From contig DZBC01000109.1 of the NCBI GenBank assembly GCA_022729835.1, positions 1-7,056 of the forward strand: a DNA stretch of 7,056 nucleotides. The letters run 5' to 3'. The translations under genes and the position numbers were made by a program. This document shows positions 1 through 5,625 of this stretch, piece after piece. This stretch comes from Sulfuricurvum sp. GTDB taxonomy: Bacteria > Campylobacterota > Campylobacteria > Campylobacterales > Sulfurimonadaceae. The notes beneath the pieces were generated by a model. It was not told the DNA's origin. It ran no database searches and worked only from the letters and a program-made list of their open reading frames with translations. Numbering within the stretch: position 1 is the first letter of the stretch; each line of letters begins with the position of its first letter.

Positions 1-37
1 CAACTTCGATCGAGGATTTGGAGTAAAATGTTAGGTT

Positions 38-247
38 ATGCAAGAAGTCTATTATGTCCCATCAGGTATACAAGATCGCATCTCTTTTTATTATCTTGAA
101 ACGATAGAAGAGGATCCAAACTATGTAAGAACCAGATATGTTTCGTTTGATATGAATAATGGGTCTACGGTTGAACATAACAATTACTGGATATGCAAAC
201 ACAATGAACAGAACATGACATGTCCGGAATTGGGGCCGTTAATATAA
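38..247 (+). CDS. Small hypothetical protein, possibly a C-terminal remnant
   Basis: I do not recognise this 69-residue protein. It is rich in Tyr, Asn and Glu, has two Cys near the end (in YWICKHNEQ and MTCPELG), and shows no obvious signal peptide or membrane segment. The same frame is also open from position 2 up to a TAG at 32-34, only one codon before the ATG at 38. It may therefore be the tail of a longer gene cut by a nonsense codon rather than a complete gene. A GGAG at 20-23 is 14 nt from this ATG, too far for a good ribosome site; it fits an ATG at 28 better, but that frame closes within about 25 codons. The stretch is clearly more AT-rich than the potassium-transport genes, which suggests acquired DNA. 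The next gene is convergent. Confidence 0.45.
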   Translation: MQEVYYVPSGIQDRISFYYLETIEEDPNYVRTRYVSFDMNNGSTVEHNNYWICKHNEQNMTCPELGPLI

Positions 248-379
248 TGGACCTAAAGTGCCTTTTCCTCATTTTAAATTACGGTGACAGGATATCTATT
301 ATTCTCCGCTCAAGCGCTTACATGTAAACATTATTTCGTCATCATAAATTAGTGCTGCATCCCTTTATTGGTGGCAGCT
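248..379. other. Intergenic gap between convergent genes
   Basis: This AT-rich gap of 132 bases lies between the small plus-strand gene and the 3' end of the toxin gene. I see no open frame of note and no convincing terminator with a U-tract. The only distinct element is one copy of TTACATGTAA at 318-327. Confidence 0.5.
318..327. repeat. TTACATGTAA palindrome, copy 1
   Basis: A perfect 10-bp palindrome in the gap between convergent genes. The identical decamer recurs at 973-982, 4110-4119 and 6751-6760. A given decamer would be expected well under once in a window of this size. Its role is unknown. Confidence 0.7.
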
Positions 380-673
380 TTATCTACGGTGCTCCAGCAA
401 TCTTTTGCCATGTACTATAGCTACAATCAAGATAGTATCGGTGAGCCGTTTGTAGATCAACCGATAGCTATAGACAAAAAGTTCGCGTATATCGGTATCA
501 CCGATCTCGGGTACAGTCCGACTTAGCTCAGGAAAATCAACGAGCAGTTCTGCTTTTTCAAATAGCTTTGTCACTACTGCTTGAGCATAGACCGTAGAGT
601 CTTTTTCGATGTATTGCGCAATAGAGTCGATATCTTCGAGGGCTGCTTCCGACCAAACTAGCTTAAAAGCCAC
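380..673 (-). CDS. RelE/ParE-family toxin of a type II toxin-antitoxin system
   Basis: This 97-residue protein has the size and layout of the RelE/ParE toxin superfamily. An N-terminal W-S-x-x-A-x-x-D-I-x-x-I-x-x-Y-I motif (residues 7-22) is followed by helices and then the strand-rich C-terminal half, with F-P-E-L-S (47-51), I-R-E-L (63-66), Y-R-L-I-Y (70-74) and I-V-H-G-K-R (87-92). Members inhibit gyrase (ParE) or cleave mRNA on the ribosome (RelE). The ParE-like N-terminus and the R-E-L-x-V-x-x-Y-R-L-I-Y core favour the ParE/YoeB-like side, but I cannot settle the target. The start is a GTG at 671-673, inside the last codons of the antitoxin gene (16-nt overlap), with only a weak ribosome site. 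Translation is therefore probably coupled to the antitoxin, keeping toxin output low. Confidence 0.88.
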   Translation of the reverse strand: MAFKLVWSEAALEDIDSIAQYIEKDSTVYAQAVVTKLFEKAELLVDFPELSRTVPEIGDTDIRELFVYSYRLIYKRLTDTILIVAIVHGKRLLEHRR

Positions 674-846
674 TTTTGCATCCGTTCTTTTGCTCTATGA
701 TGCGCGGTTTTCTCCCCTTTTTGGGCGCGCTCTAAGCCTTTTTGAACTTTTTCAATCACATAAAGATGGTACTGAATATCTTCAATGCTGCAGTCATCGG
801 GAAGCTGTTGAATCATCTTTTGTGCTTCAAGTTTTGCGGCAAGCAT
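658..846 (-). CDS. Antitoxin of the RelE/ParE module
   Basis: This 62-residue protein sits directly upstream of, and overlaps, the toxin gene. Its pattern is a Q-x-L-P-D-D-x-S-I-E-D-I-x-Y-x-L-Y-V-I-E-K-x-x-K-G-L core (residues 14-38) and a C-terminal E-R-M-Q-K-W-L (54-60). This is typical of a widespread small antitoxin family paired with ParE/RelE toxins, in which the N-terminal helices dimerise or bind DNA and the C-terminal helix caps the toxin. The ATG at 844-846 is preceded by AAGGAG five bases upstream, a much stronger ribosome site than the toxin's, as expected for excess antitoxin. The gene has its own promoter region, with a TATAAT at 879-884 and an overlapping inverted repeat. The family call rests on sequence pattern and context only. 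Confidence 0.85.
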   Translation of the reverse strand: MLAAKLEAQKMIQQLPDDCSIEDIQYHLYVIEKVQKGLERAQKGEKTAHHRAKERMQKWLLS

Positions 847-875
847 GAGTACTCCTTGGACGCGATAGGTGTAGG

Positions 876-886
876 GGTATTATACC
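876..886 (-). promoter_or_regulatory. -10 box with overlapping 11-bp inverted repeat upstream of the toxin-antitoxin operon
   Basis: On the minus strand a consensus TATAAT occupies 879-884, about 33 bases upstream of the antitoxin ATG. It sits inside the inverted repeat GGTAT-T-ATACC (876-886). Type II modules usually repress themselves by binding a palindrome over the promoter, so this is a natural operator candidate. No good -35 lies at the right distance. The -10 box is seen; autoregulation is inferred. Confidence 0.6.
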
Positions 887-963
887 GCCATTACAGGTTC
901 AACTTTTTGGTGTATCGGTTGAAATCATGAGTCAAGTAGTGATACGAAACGGATGCAAAACTC

Positions 964-991
964 TTTTAGGGCTTACATGTAAGCCCTAAAA
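964..991. terminator. 28-bp perfect palindrome after the DUF2202 gene, terminator-like hairpin
   Basis: Positions 964-991 form a perfect palindrome centred between 977 and 978, with the TTACATGTAA core (973-982) flanked by TTTTAGGGC and GCCCTAAAA. It begins one base beyond the DUF2202 stop codon (993-995) and separates that gene from the toxin-antitoxin promoter. The transcript would form a strong GC-anchored hairpin from either strand. It lacks a clean U-tract after the stem: on the minus strand the stem is followed by GAGTTTTGC. Termination or 3'-end protection is likely but not certain. Confidence 0.5.
973..982. repeat. TTACATGTAA palindrome, copy 2
   Basis: Centre of the 28-bp palindrome at 964-991. 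Here the decamer is extended by nine matching bases on each side, unlike the other three copies. Confidence 0.7.
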
Positions 992-992
992 A

Positions 993-1748
993 TTATCTTT
1001 TGCCTTTTCCGTCTCCGCGATTTTGGGCGGCGTTTTGTCCGCCTTGAGCGTTTTGCGGATACTCGTCGGATGTTTTGCAGTAGGTTTCTCCGAGTACGCA
1101 GCACCCTTCGCTCACGCCGATGCCTTTGAGTGCGCTGTCAAAGGCCCAGTAGTGGTTGTAGCTGCCGCTGCGCAGGTTTTCAAAAACGGCTACCAGATCA
1201 TCGGCGCCCTCTGCGGTGAGAATATCTTTATCAAGGTCGTTGATGTCGGTTACTTCGACCATACAGCCCACTTCCAGCGCATCTTGAAGCGATGCGCTTC
1301 CTTTTGTATAGAGTGCGTCGTAGAGTTCTCCCACTTCAGGGATGCTGTAGAGGCCACTGTTGTACGCTTGAAGCGCCGTAGCGTCATAGCCGCCGCTGTA
1401 GTCTTCTAGGTTTAGGATGTTCAGATCATACGCTGCAATCAGCGTTTCAACCATGCTTTGATGTTTGGATTCAGAGCGTGTAGCGATATTTTCAAGCGTT
1501 TGATGCGGGGTGAGTGCGTGAAGCGCAAGGTAGATATCTTTGGCCAACTTCTCTTCATTCCACATAAAAGCCAGCGTGTAGCGCTGTGTGTCGCTTAGTG
1601 TACTTTCGCCCATAGCAGGGAGCTGCAGACTGGCTTGATCGTTTTGGCCTTGAGCACCTTGGGGCTGATTGCGGCCTTGGTTATTGCTGTAACCTTGGAG
1701 TTGCATCGCGACCAAGGCAGAGAGTGAGAGGGTAAGAAGCGTTTTCAT
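993..1748 (-). CDS. Secreted DUF2202 ferritin-like domain protein
   Basis: This is a 251-residue exported protein. Residues 1-20 are a signal peptide (basic start, Leu/Ala core), and 21-42 form a Gln/Asn/Gly linker. Residues about 52-205 match the DUF2202 ferritin-like four-helix bundle: E-E-K-L-A-K-D (65-71), S-E-S-K-H (92-96), V-E-V-T-D-I-N-D-L (164-172) and S-x-N-H-x-W-A-F (196-203). E65 or E66, E93, H96, E165 and H199 are the expected metal-binding side chains, so a di-iron site in the periplasm or outside the cell is probable. The true reaction of the family is not known to me. The tail has three Cys (216, 217, 224) and ends in a Gln/Asn/Gly/Lys-rich stretch. The ATG at 1746-1748 follows an AGGA six bases upstream. 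The gene probably has its own promoter, with a tandem GTTAGCG operator directly after the ktrA stop. Confidence 0.85.
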   Translation of the reverse strand: MKTLLTLSLSALVAMQLQGYSNNQGRNQPQGAQGQNDQASLQLPAMGESTLSDTQRYTLAFMWNEEKLAKDIYLALHALTPHQTLENIATRSESKHQSMVETLIAAYDLNILNLEDYSGGYDATALQAYNSGLYSIPEVGELYDALYTKGSASLQDALEVGCMVEVTDINDLDKDILTAEGADDLVAVFENLRSGSYNHYWAFDSALKGIGVSEGCCVLGETYCKTSDEYPQNAQGGQNAAQNRGDGKGKR

Positions 1749-1797
1749 CGTGGATCCTTTATTTGGGTTTTTGATAAAGGCATGATGACGAAGGAGT

Positions 1798-1815
1798 GTT
1801 AGCGCTGCGTTAGCG
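1798..1815. promoter_or_regulatory. Tandem GTTAGCG operator upstream of the DUF2202 gene
   Basis: Two identical half-sites, GTTAGCG at 1798-1804 and 1809-1815, start 11 bp apart; read in gene direction they are CGCTAAC-N4-CGCTAAC. The same arrangement recurs at 6763-6780. Heptamer direct repeats one helical turn apart are the classic geometry for OmpR/PhoB-family response regulators. The site abuts the ktrA stop codon and lies 50 bp from the DUF2202 ATG. A possible -10 (TTTATC) lies 19 nt downstream of it, which would put the operator over the -35 position as for an activator. The regulator is inferred. Confidence 0.7.
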
Positions 1816-2463
1816 TCACACTTTTTTGCTTAGTGCATCGATATGTGCAGTATCCCCGATCACAACCAGCAAGTCACCGCGCTCTAGTGCCCTATCTTCA
1901 AGGGTGGTATACCAGATACCGCTGTGCTTGTAGGCGATAGGCTTGACTTTGTACTGGAGCTCAAAACGATCAGAGAGCAGTGACTCCCCGAGCAAAAAAG
2001 GCGGTACAAGCATTTTGGCAATCTTCATCGTAATGGAGAGGTCGATGGTTTCATAATGGACGTTTTCGGCCAGTTTTTTGACAATTCGCTTGGCAGTCTC
2101 TTTTTCGGGATAGACCACCCGCGCAGCCCCCAGTTTGGAGAGAATTTGGCCATGAATCACCGTGATGGCTTTGGCAATAACTATGTCAACACCCAGCTCT
2201 TTGAGTGCCATAACGGTGAGGATGCTCGCTTCGATGTGGGTGCCGATGCTCACAATGGCGACGTCCACATGCGCAATCCCCGCTTCACGCAAAGCGATCA
2301 TATCGGTCGAATCAAGCGTGATGGCGTCAATGACATATTCGTTGATTTCTCTGAGCGCCTCTTCGCTACGGTCGATGGCAATAACGTTAAGCCCCTGCTG
2401 GGCCAATCCTTTGGCGACGTGAAAGCCAAATTTTCCGAGTCCGATGACAGCGTATGTTTTCAT
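1816..2463 (-). CDS. ktrA: KtrA/TrkA-type potassium transporter gating subunit (RCK protein)
   Basis: This 215-residue cytosolic regulator of a Ktr/Trk K+ transporter has the usual KtrA length (one RCK_N plus one RCK_C; E. coli TrkA is twice as long). Residues 1-130 are a Rossmann fold with the nucleotide motif V-I-G-L-G-K-F-G (6-13) and an acidic residue ending strand 2 (I-D-R-S-E, 30-34), expected to bind NAD(H) or adenine nucleotides. Residues about 135-215 form the RCK_C ligand domain, ending in the typical G-D-L-L-V-V-I-G (196-203). Rings of this subunit sit on the membrane partner and gate it. The ATG (2461-2463) overlaps the ktrB stop by the 4-nt sequence ATGA, so subunit synthesis is coupled. 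It is the last gene of the operon; its TGA is immediately followed by the operator of the next gene. Confidence 0.93.
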   Translation of the reverse strand: MKTYAVIGLGKFGFHVAKGLAQQGLNVIAIDRSEEALREINEYVIDAITLDSTDMIALREAGIAHVDVAIVSIGTHIEASILTVMALKELGVDIVIAKAITVIHGQILSKLGAARVVYPEKETAKRIVKKLAENVHYETIDLSITMKIAKMLVPPFLLGESLLSDRFELQYKVKPIAYKHSGIWYTTLEDRALERGDLLVVIGDTAHIDALSKKV

Positions 2464-3812
2464 ATAATGACCTTTCCTTCGATATATTTGATGCGACTTT
2501 GCGTCGCTTTGTGTACGATGGCGACCGTAAAGGCGAAGACGCCGATACGCCCTAGAAACATCAAAATAATGATGTTGAGTTTGCCGATATCGCTAAAACG
2601 TGCGCTGTAGCTCAGCACGTCACCGTTGCCCATAGAGACCCCCACTGTGCTAAAGGCGGAGCAGACCTCAAAGAGCATCGGCAAAAAAGGCAGACGCTCG
2701 ATTTCGCTGAGCAAGATGGCCGAAGCCGTGACGTAAAACGTAGCGATAAAGATAATAGCGTAGGATTTGTTGATCTGATAGGCGGGGATAGTGCGTTTGA
2801 AGATATGGGCATTGCTCTCGCCGCGCATGGTGTACCACACCCCGATCAAGGCCAGTGCCACGGCGGTAAGCTTGATCCCTCCCGCCGTGCCACCTGGGGC
2901 GCCGCCGACCATCATAAAAAAAGTCGAGAAAAAGAGGCTGGCATCAGAAAAGGAGGAGAGATCGACGGTATTGAATCCAGCGGTGCGGAAATTCACCGAT
3001 GTAAACCATGCTGCGGTGATCTTCTCACTCCAATGCATCTGTCCAAGTGCGCCGTTCCACTCCAAGGAGAGCAGTAGTAATACACCCAAAAGCAGCAGCG
3101 CCACGCTCATCACCAGTACGATTTTGGTGTGGGTCGAGAGGCGCAGGATTTCGCGACGGCGGTAGTAGTAGAGCTCGATGAGCACCAGATAGCCAAGGCC
3201 CCCGAGGATGATGAGCAGCGGTATGGTCAGATTGATCGTCACATCGCTGCGATAGCCCATCATACTGTCACTAAAGAGCGAAAAGCCTGCATTGTTAAAA
3301 GCAGAGATGGCATGAAAAAGCCCAAACCACAGTGCGTCATCTAGGGGCATATCGACAAAAAACCGTACACTAAGGACAATGAAGCCGATTAGCTCAATCA
3401 CAAAAATCGAGCCAAAAACGATCTTCACAAAGCGTATTAAACCTTCCATACCCGAGTAGTTGAGTGATTCTTGCAAAATAAGACGGTCACGGTGGTCGAG
3501 CTTTTGACGACGTATAACGGTCATAAAGGTGATGGCGGTCATGTACCCAAGACCGCCGATTTGGATGAGCATCATGATGACACCCTGCCCAAACGTCGTA
3601 AAATCAGCGCCCGTCTCCTTAACGATCAACCCCGTGACACAGACGGAAGAGACGGAGGTGAAGAGTGCGTCGATCCAGCGAAGGCTGCCGTTATGGGAGA
3701 TGGGAAGCATAAGCAAAATTGCGCCGATAAGGATCAAGACGGCAAAACTGACCATGATCACCTTGATCTCTTGGGTGTGTATTGCGTGCTGTGGGGTTTT
3801 GACACTACTCAT
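2460..3812 (-). CDS. ktrB: KtrB/TrkH-family potassium uptake channel subunit
   Basis: This 450-residue inner-membrane protein is the K+-translocating subunit. It shows the four membrane-pore-membrane repeats of the Trk/Ktr/HKT family, each with its filter glycine: S-V-C-V-T-G-L (56-62), F-N-N-A-G-F (172-177), F-R-T-A-G-F (275-280) and F-S-T-V-G-V-S (387-393). The intramembrane gating loop motif G-G-A-P-G-G-T-A-G-G-I-K (303-314) is intact. The length fits KtrB (about 440-460) better than the somewhat longer TrkH. The ATG (3810-3812) overlaps the upstream regulator stop as ATGA and has a strong GAAGGAG ribosome site inside the regulator's last codons. With ktrA it makes a complete uptake system. 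Placement directly behind a KdpE-type regulator suggests control by K+ limitation or osmotic stress. Confidence 0.93.
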   Translation of the reverse strand: MSSVKTPQHAIHTQEIKVIMVSFAVLILIGAILLMLPISHNGSLRWIDALFTSVSSVCVTGLIVKETGADFTTFGQGVIMMLIQIGGLGYMTAITFMTVIRRQKLDHRDRLILQESLNYSGMEGLIRFVKIVFGSIFVIELIGFIVLSVRFFVDMPLDDALWFGLFHAISAFNNAGFSLFSDSMMGYRSDVTINLTIPLLIILGGLGYLVLIELYYYRRREILRLSTHTKIVLVMSVALLLLGVLLLLSLEWNGALGQMHWSEKITAAWFTSVNFRTAGFNTVDLSSFSDASLFFSTFFMMVGGAPGGTAGGIKLTAVALALIGVWYTMRGESNAHIFKRTIPAYQINKSYAIIFIATFYVTASAILLSEIERLPFLPMLFEVCSAFSTVGVSMGNGDVLSYSARFSDIGKLNIIILMFLGRIGVFAFTVAIVHKATQSRIKYIEGKVII

Positions 3813-4507
3813 AATACTCCTTCGTGGTGGCAGCAGAAGCGATAACCGATCCCCAGCTCCGTCTGAATGTAGCGCGGACGGGCGGTATCGGTTTCGATCT
3901 TTTTGCGTAGTGTGTTGATATAGGAGCGTAGATACTGCATCTCTTGTTGATAGCCTATTCCCCAGACCTGCTTTAGTATATGCTGATGTGTCAATACTTG
4001 ATCGGGGTGCGACATAAATAGACGCATCAGGTTGAATTCGATTGGTGTGAGTTTGATGGGCATCTCCTCAAGCATGAAGCGATGGCGCTCAAGATCGAGT
4101 ATGAGACCGTTACATGTAAGCACCTCGGAGTCGTCGCCCACCATCGAAGCGCGGCGTTGCGCACGCCGCACACGGGCCATCAACTCAACAAGAGAAAAGG
4201 GCTTGGTGACATAATCATCTGCGCCCAGATCAAGCGCGGCGACGATCTCTCGCTCTTCGCGGCGGGCCGAAACCACGATGATTGGTGTTTGTAGCGAGCG
4301 GCGCAGATGGGGAATGAAGCTTTTGCCATCACCATCAGGTAGCCCCAAATCGAGCAAGATCAGTTGAGGAGTATGGGTTTGAAGCTGAAGTCGGGCCTCT
4401 TTAAGCGTTGAGACATGCAGGGTTTGGTAGTGGTGCTGCTTGAGCGAGCGCTCCAGCAAAGCGGCGATGGCCGCGTCATCTTCGATGATGAGGATTAGGT
4501 CGCTCAT
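3809..4507 (-). CDS. kdpE: KdpE-like OmpR-family response regulator
   Basis: This is a 232-residue two-component regulator. The receiver domain (1-115) has the acidic pocket E9-D10-D11, phospho-acceptor D53 in L-L-D-L-G-L-P-D-G-D-G, S80 and K102 in T-K-P-F. The winged-helix DNA-binding domain (about 128-226) contains L-T-P-I-E-F-N-L (153-160) and a C-terminal block, Y-L-R-S-Y-I-N-T-L-R-K-K-I-E then R-P-R-Y-I-Q-T-E-L-G-I-G-Y-R-F. That block is diagnostic of the KdpE subgroup. In E. coli KdpE activates the kdpFABC pump; here no pump genes are visible and the gene runs by ATGA overlaps from the kinase (4504-4507) into ktrB (3809-3812). Its likely target is therefore the local potassium operon. 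It is also a candidate binder of the tandem GTTAGCG sites in this window, which is inference. Confidence 0.92.
   Translation of the reverse strand: MSDLILIIEDDAAIAALLERSLKQHHYQTLHVSTLKEARLQLQTHTPQLILLDLGLPDGDGKSFIPHLRRSLQTPIIVVSARREEREIVAALDLGADDYVTKPFSLVELMARVRRAQRRASMVGDDSEVLTCNGLILDLERHRFMLEEMPIKLTPIEFNLMRLFMSHPDQVLTHQHILKQVWGIGYQQEMQYLRSYINTLRKKIETDTARPRYIQTELGIGYRFCCHHEGVL
4110..4119. repeat. TTACATGTAA palindrome, copy 3 (inside kdpE)
   Basis: This copy lies within the kdpE reading frame, where it encodes part of L-T-C-N. Its presence in coding sequence argues that the decamer is either a genome-wide abundant word or here by chance, rather than always a promoter element. Confidence 0.6.
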
Positions 4508-5274
4508 GGGCGCTCTTTGAGGTCAGGAGGTTGACGTCGGATGGGGAAGATAACTTCAAAGCAGATTCCTTGCGGATCGTTGTAGGCGCGAATTGTGCCG
4601 TGATGGGCTTGCGCGATCTCTTTGCAAATTGAAAGTCCTATGCCACTACCGTGGATGTCGGCACTGTGCTCCAACCGATAAAAACGATCAAAGATACTAG
4701 AGAGTTCCGCTGAAGAGATCGGTTTGCTGGCGTTGCACAGCGTCAAAACAACGTCATGAGCCGATGACGCGACACGTAGAGTGATGGGTGTATCGGCTTG
4801 GGTATATTTTAGCGCATTGTCGATCAGATTGACCATGAGACGCACCAGTAGCCCAGCATCGCCCCAAAAGAGCTTGAGATTGGCATCCACGTGAATGTGC
4901 AGCCGTTGTTGCAGGTCGGGAGGTGAAAACTCCTGCAGTGCCACGCCGATGAGGTCTTCAAAATCGCACCACTCGTATTTGAGGGCGTTTTGGGCGTGTT
5001 GGAGGCGGGTACTGTCAAGCAATGTGGCGATCAGCCGATCCATACGCTGTGCCGACATCTGGATTTGCAGGGCGATGTCGTGTTGCGCCTCTATATCGTG
5101 CGCGCTCTTTTGCATCAGCAGCGAAGCGTTACCGATGATGGAGGCGAGCGGGGTTTTGAGGTCGTGTGAGAGGGTGCGCAGTAGGGTCTGCTTGATTTCG
5201 TTGGCATGAATCCGCTTGGCCTGCAGGGTTGTGAACGTCGAAACTGTACTGCGGCGGAACATAGAGCAGATCAA
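4504..5274 (-). pseudogene. kdpD: KdpD-like sensor kinase, C-terminal kinase part (frame-disrupted gene)
   Basis: This is the catalytic half of a KdpD-type histidine kinase. The dimerisation helix has phospho-acceptor H37 in L-S-H-D-L-K-T-P-L (counted from the TTG at 5272-5274). The ATPase domain has the N box L-M-V-N-L-I-D-N-A-L-K-Y (146-157) and the G2 box G-S-G-I-G-L-S (209-215). The usual D-x-G-x-G of the G1 box is replaced by C-N-A-S-K-P (180-185), a weak point for ATP binding. The frame has no convincing start: TTG at 5274 and ATG at 5260-5262 both fall in sequence coding V-P-P in the other frame and lack a ribosome site. Homology passes from the upstream frame to this one near 5226, so the two pieces are one gene broken by a 1-nt-type shift or an out-of-frame deletion. 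It ends in an ATGA overlap with kdpE. Confidence 0.75.
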
Positions 5275-5461
5275 AGAGGATGACCGTAGCGGTGGTGATG
5301 ATCATCGTCGCACTCATAACACCGCGCAATGCAATGATGATCACCGGCAACAGGTGAATAAGGGCGATGTTGATCAGTTCGAGTTGTGTTTTGAAAAGTT
5401 GACTTATGGCGGTAATGAGCACCAGAAGCACTAAAGCAAGAAAGGTAGTTTGGTGAAACAT
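5129..5461 (-). pseudogene. kdpD: KdpD-like sensor kinase, N-terminal membrane part (frame-disrupted gene)
   Basis: The first 78 residues are the DUF4118 membrane domain of KdpD. Three hydrophobic helices (about 6-23, 27-45, 49-67) include the typical N-I-A-L-I-H-L-L-P-V (31-40) and the boundary motif F-D-L-L-Y-V-P-P-Q-Y-S-F-D-V (63-76). After H77-N78 the frame turns to Pro/His/Arg-rich nonsense and stops at 5129, while the kinase continues in the next frame. DUF4118 normally has four helices; the fourth and any GAF linker are missing at the junction. The large cytoplasmic KdpD/USP N-terminal domains of E. coli KdpD are also absent. The ATG at 5459-5461 has an AGGA four bases upstream and lies 6 nt after a small membrane-peptide gene. 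A single-frame product would be about 318 residues. Confidence 0.75.
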
Positions 5462-5467
5462 ACGATC

Positions 5468-5566
5468 CTAGTTTTTGGTGTTGTTAAAAGCGAGTTTGAC
5501 CAGTATGATGATTACCAAAATTACCAAAATAAACACTTCAAGGCCCAATTCCCATGTAGCACTCAT
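5468..5566 (-). CDS. 32-residue single-span membrane peptide upstream of kdpD
   Basis: This is a short gene, 32 codons plus TAG. The product starts M-S-A-T-W-E-L-G, has one strongly hydrophobic helix (about residues 10-26, with runs such as FILVILVIIILV) and ends in a polar tail, K-L-A-F-N-N-T-K-N, so it is a plausible single-pass inner-membrane peptide. The ATG at 5564-5566 has an AAGG ribosome site about 6-7 bases upstream. The stop is 6 nt before the kinase ATG, so the two are probably co-translated. Size and context recall KdpF, the small peptide of the Kdp pump, or a peptide modulating the sensor or transporter, but I see no specific similarity to KdpF. Function unknown. Confidence 0.65.
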   Translation of the reverse strand: MSATWELGLEVFILVILVIIILVKLAFNNTKN

Positions 5567-5587
5567 TGATCGCCTTTATGTGAGATT

Positions 5588-5605
5588 GATGGCGAGATGG
5601 TAGCG
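5588..5605. promoter_or_regulatory. Degenerate tandem operator ahead of the small-peptide/kinase operon
   Basis: GGTAGCG (5599-5605) matches the GTTAGCG half-site at 6 of 7 positions and GATGGCG (5588-5594) at 5 of 7. They start 11 bp apart, the spacing seen in the two perfect copies. The element lies between the outer-membrane gene stop and the ATG at 5566. Because it is degenerate and has no clear -10 at the matching distance, this is a tentative autoregulatory site. Confidence 0.3.
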
Positions 5606-5625
5606 TCAAAGGGATCAAGACGGCA

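Noticed and set aside
28..99. Short frame from ATG at 28 with a well-spaced GGAG
   Set aside because: It closes after about 23 codons with no protein-like pattern, although the ribosome site is better placed than for the ATG at 38.
912..945. Nested inverted repeats GTATC/GATAC and TTGA/TCAA upstream of the antitoxin gene
   Set aside because: The arms are 4-5 bp and their centres do not coincide, so they are within what chance gives.
1023..1409. Plus-strand open frame of 128 codons
   Set aside because: It is the complement of the DUF2202 coding region; its Ala/Val-rich translation is a frame shadow.
2056..2610. Long plus-strand open frame of 184 codons
   Set aside because: It lies antisense to ktrA/ktrB, whose protein motifs are unmistakable; its translation is low-complexity and without recognisable domains.
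3471..3918. Two overlapping plus-strand open frames
   Set aside because: Both are antisense to ktrB and kdpE, have Asp/Lys- or Pro/Ser-rich shadow composition, and lack ribosome sites.
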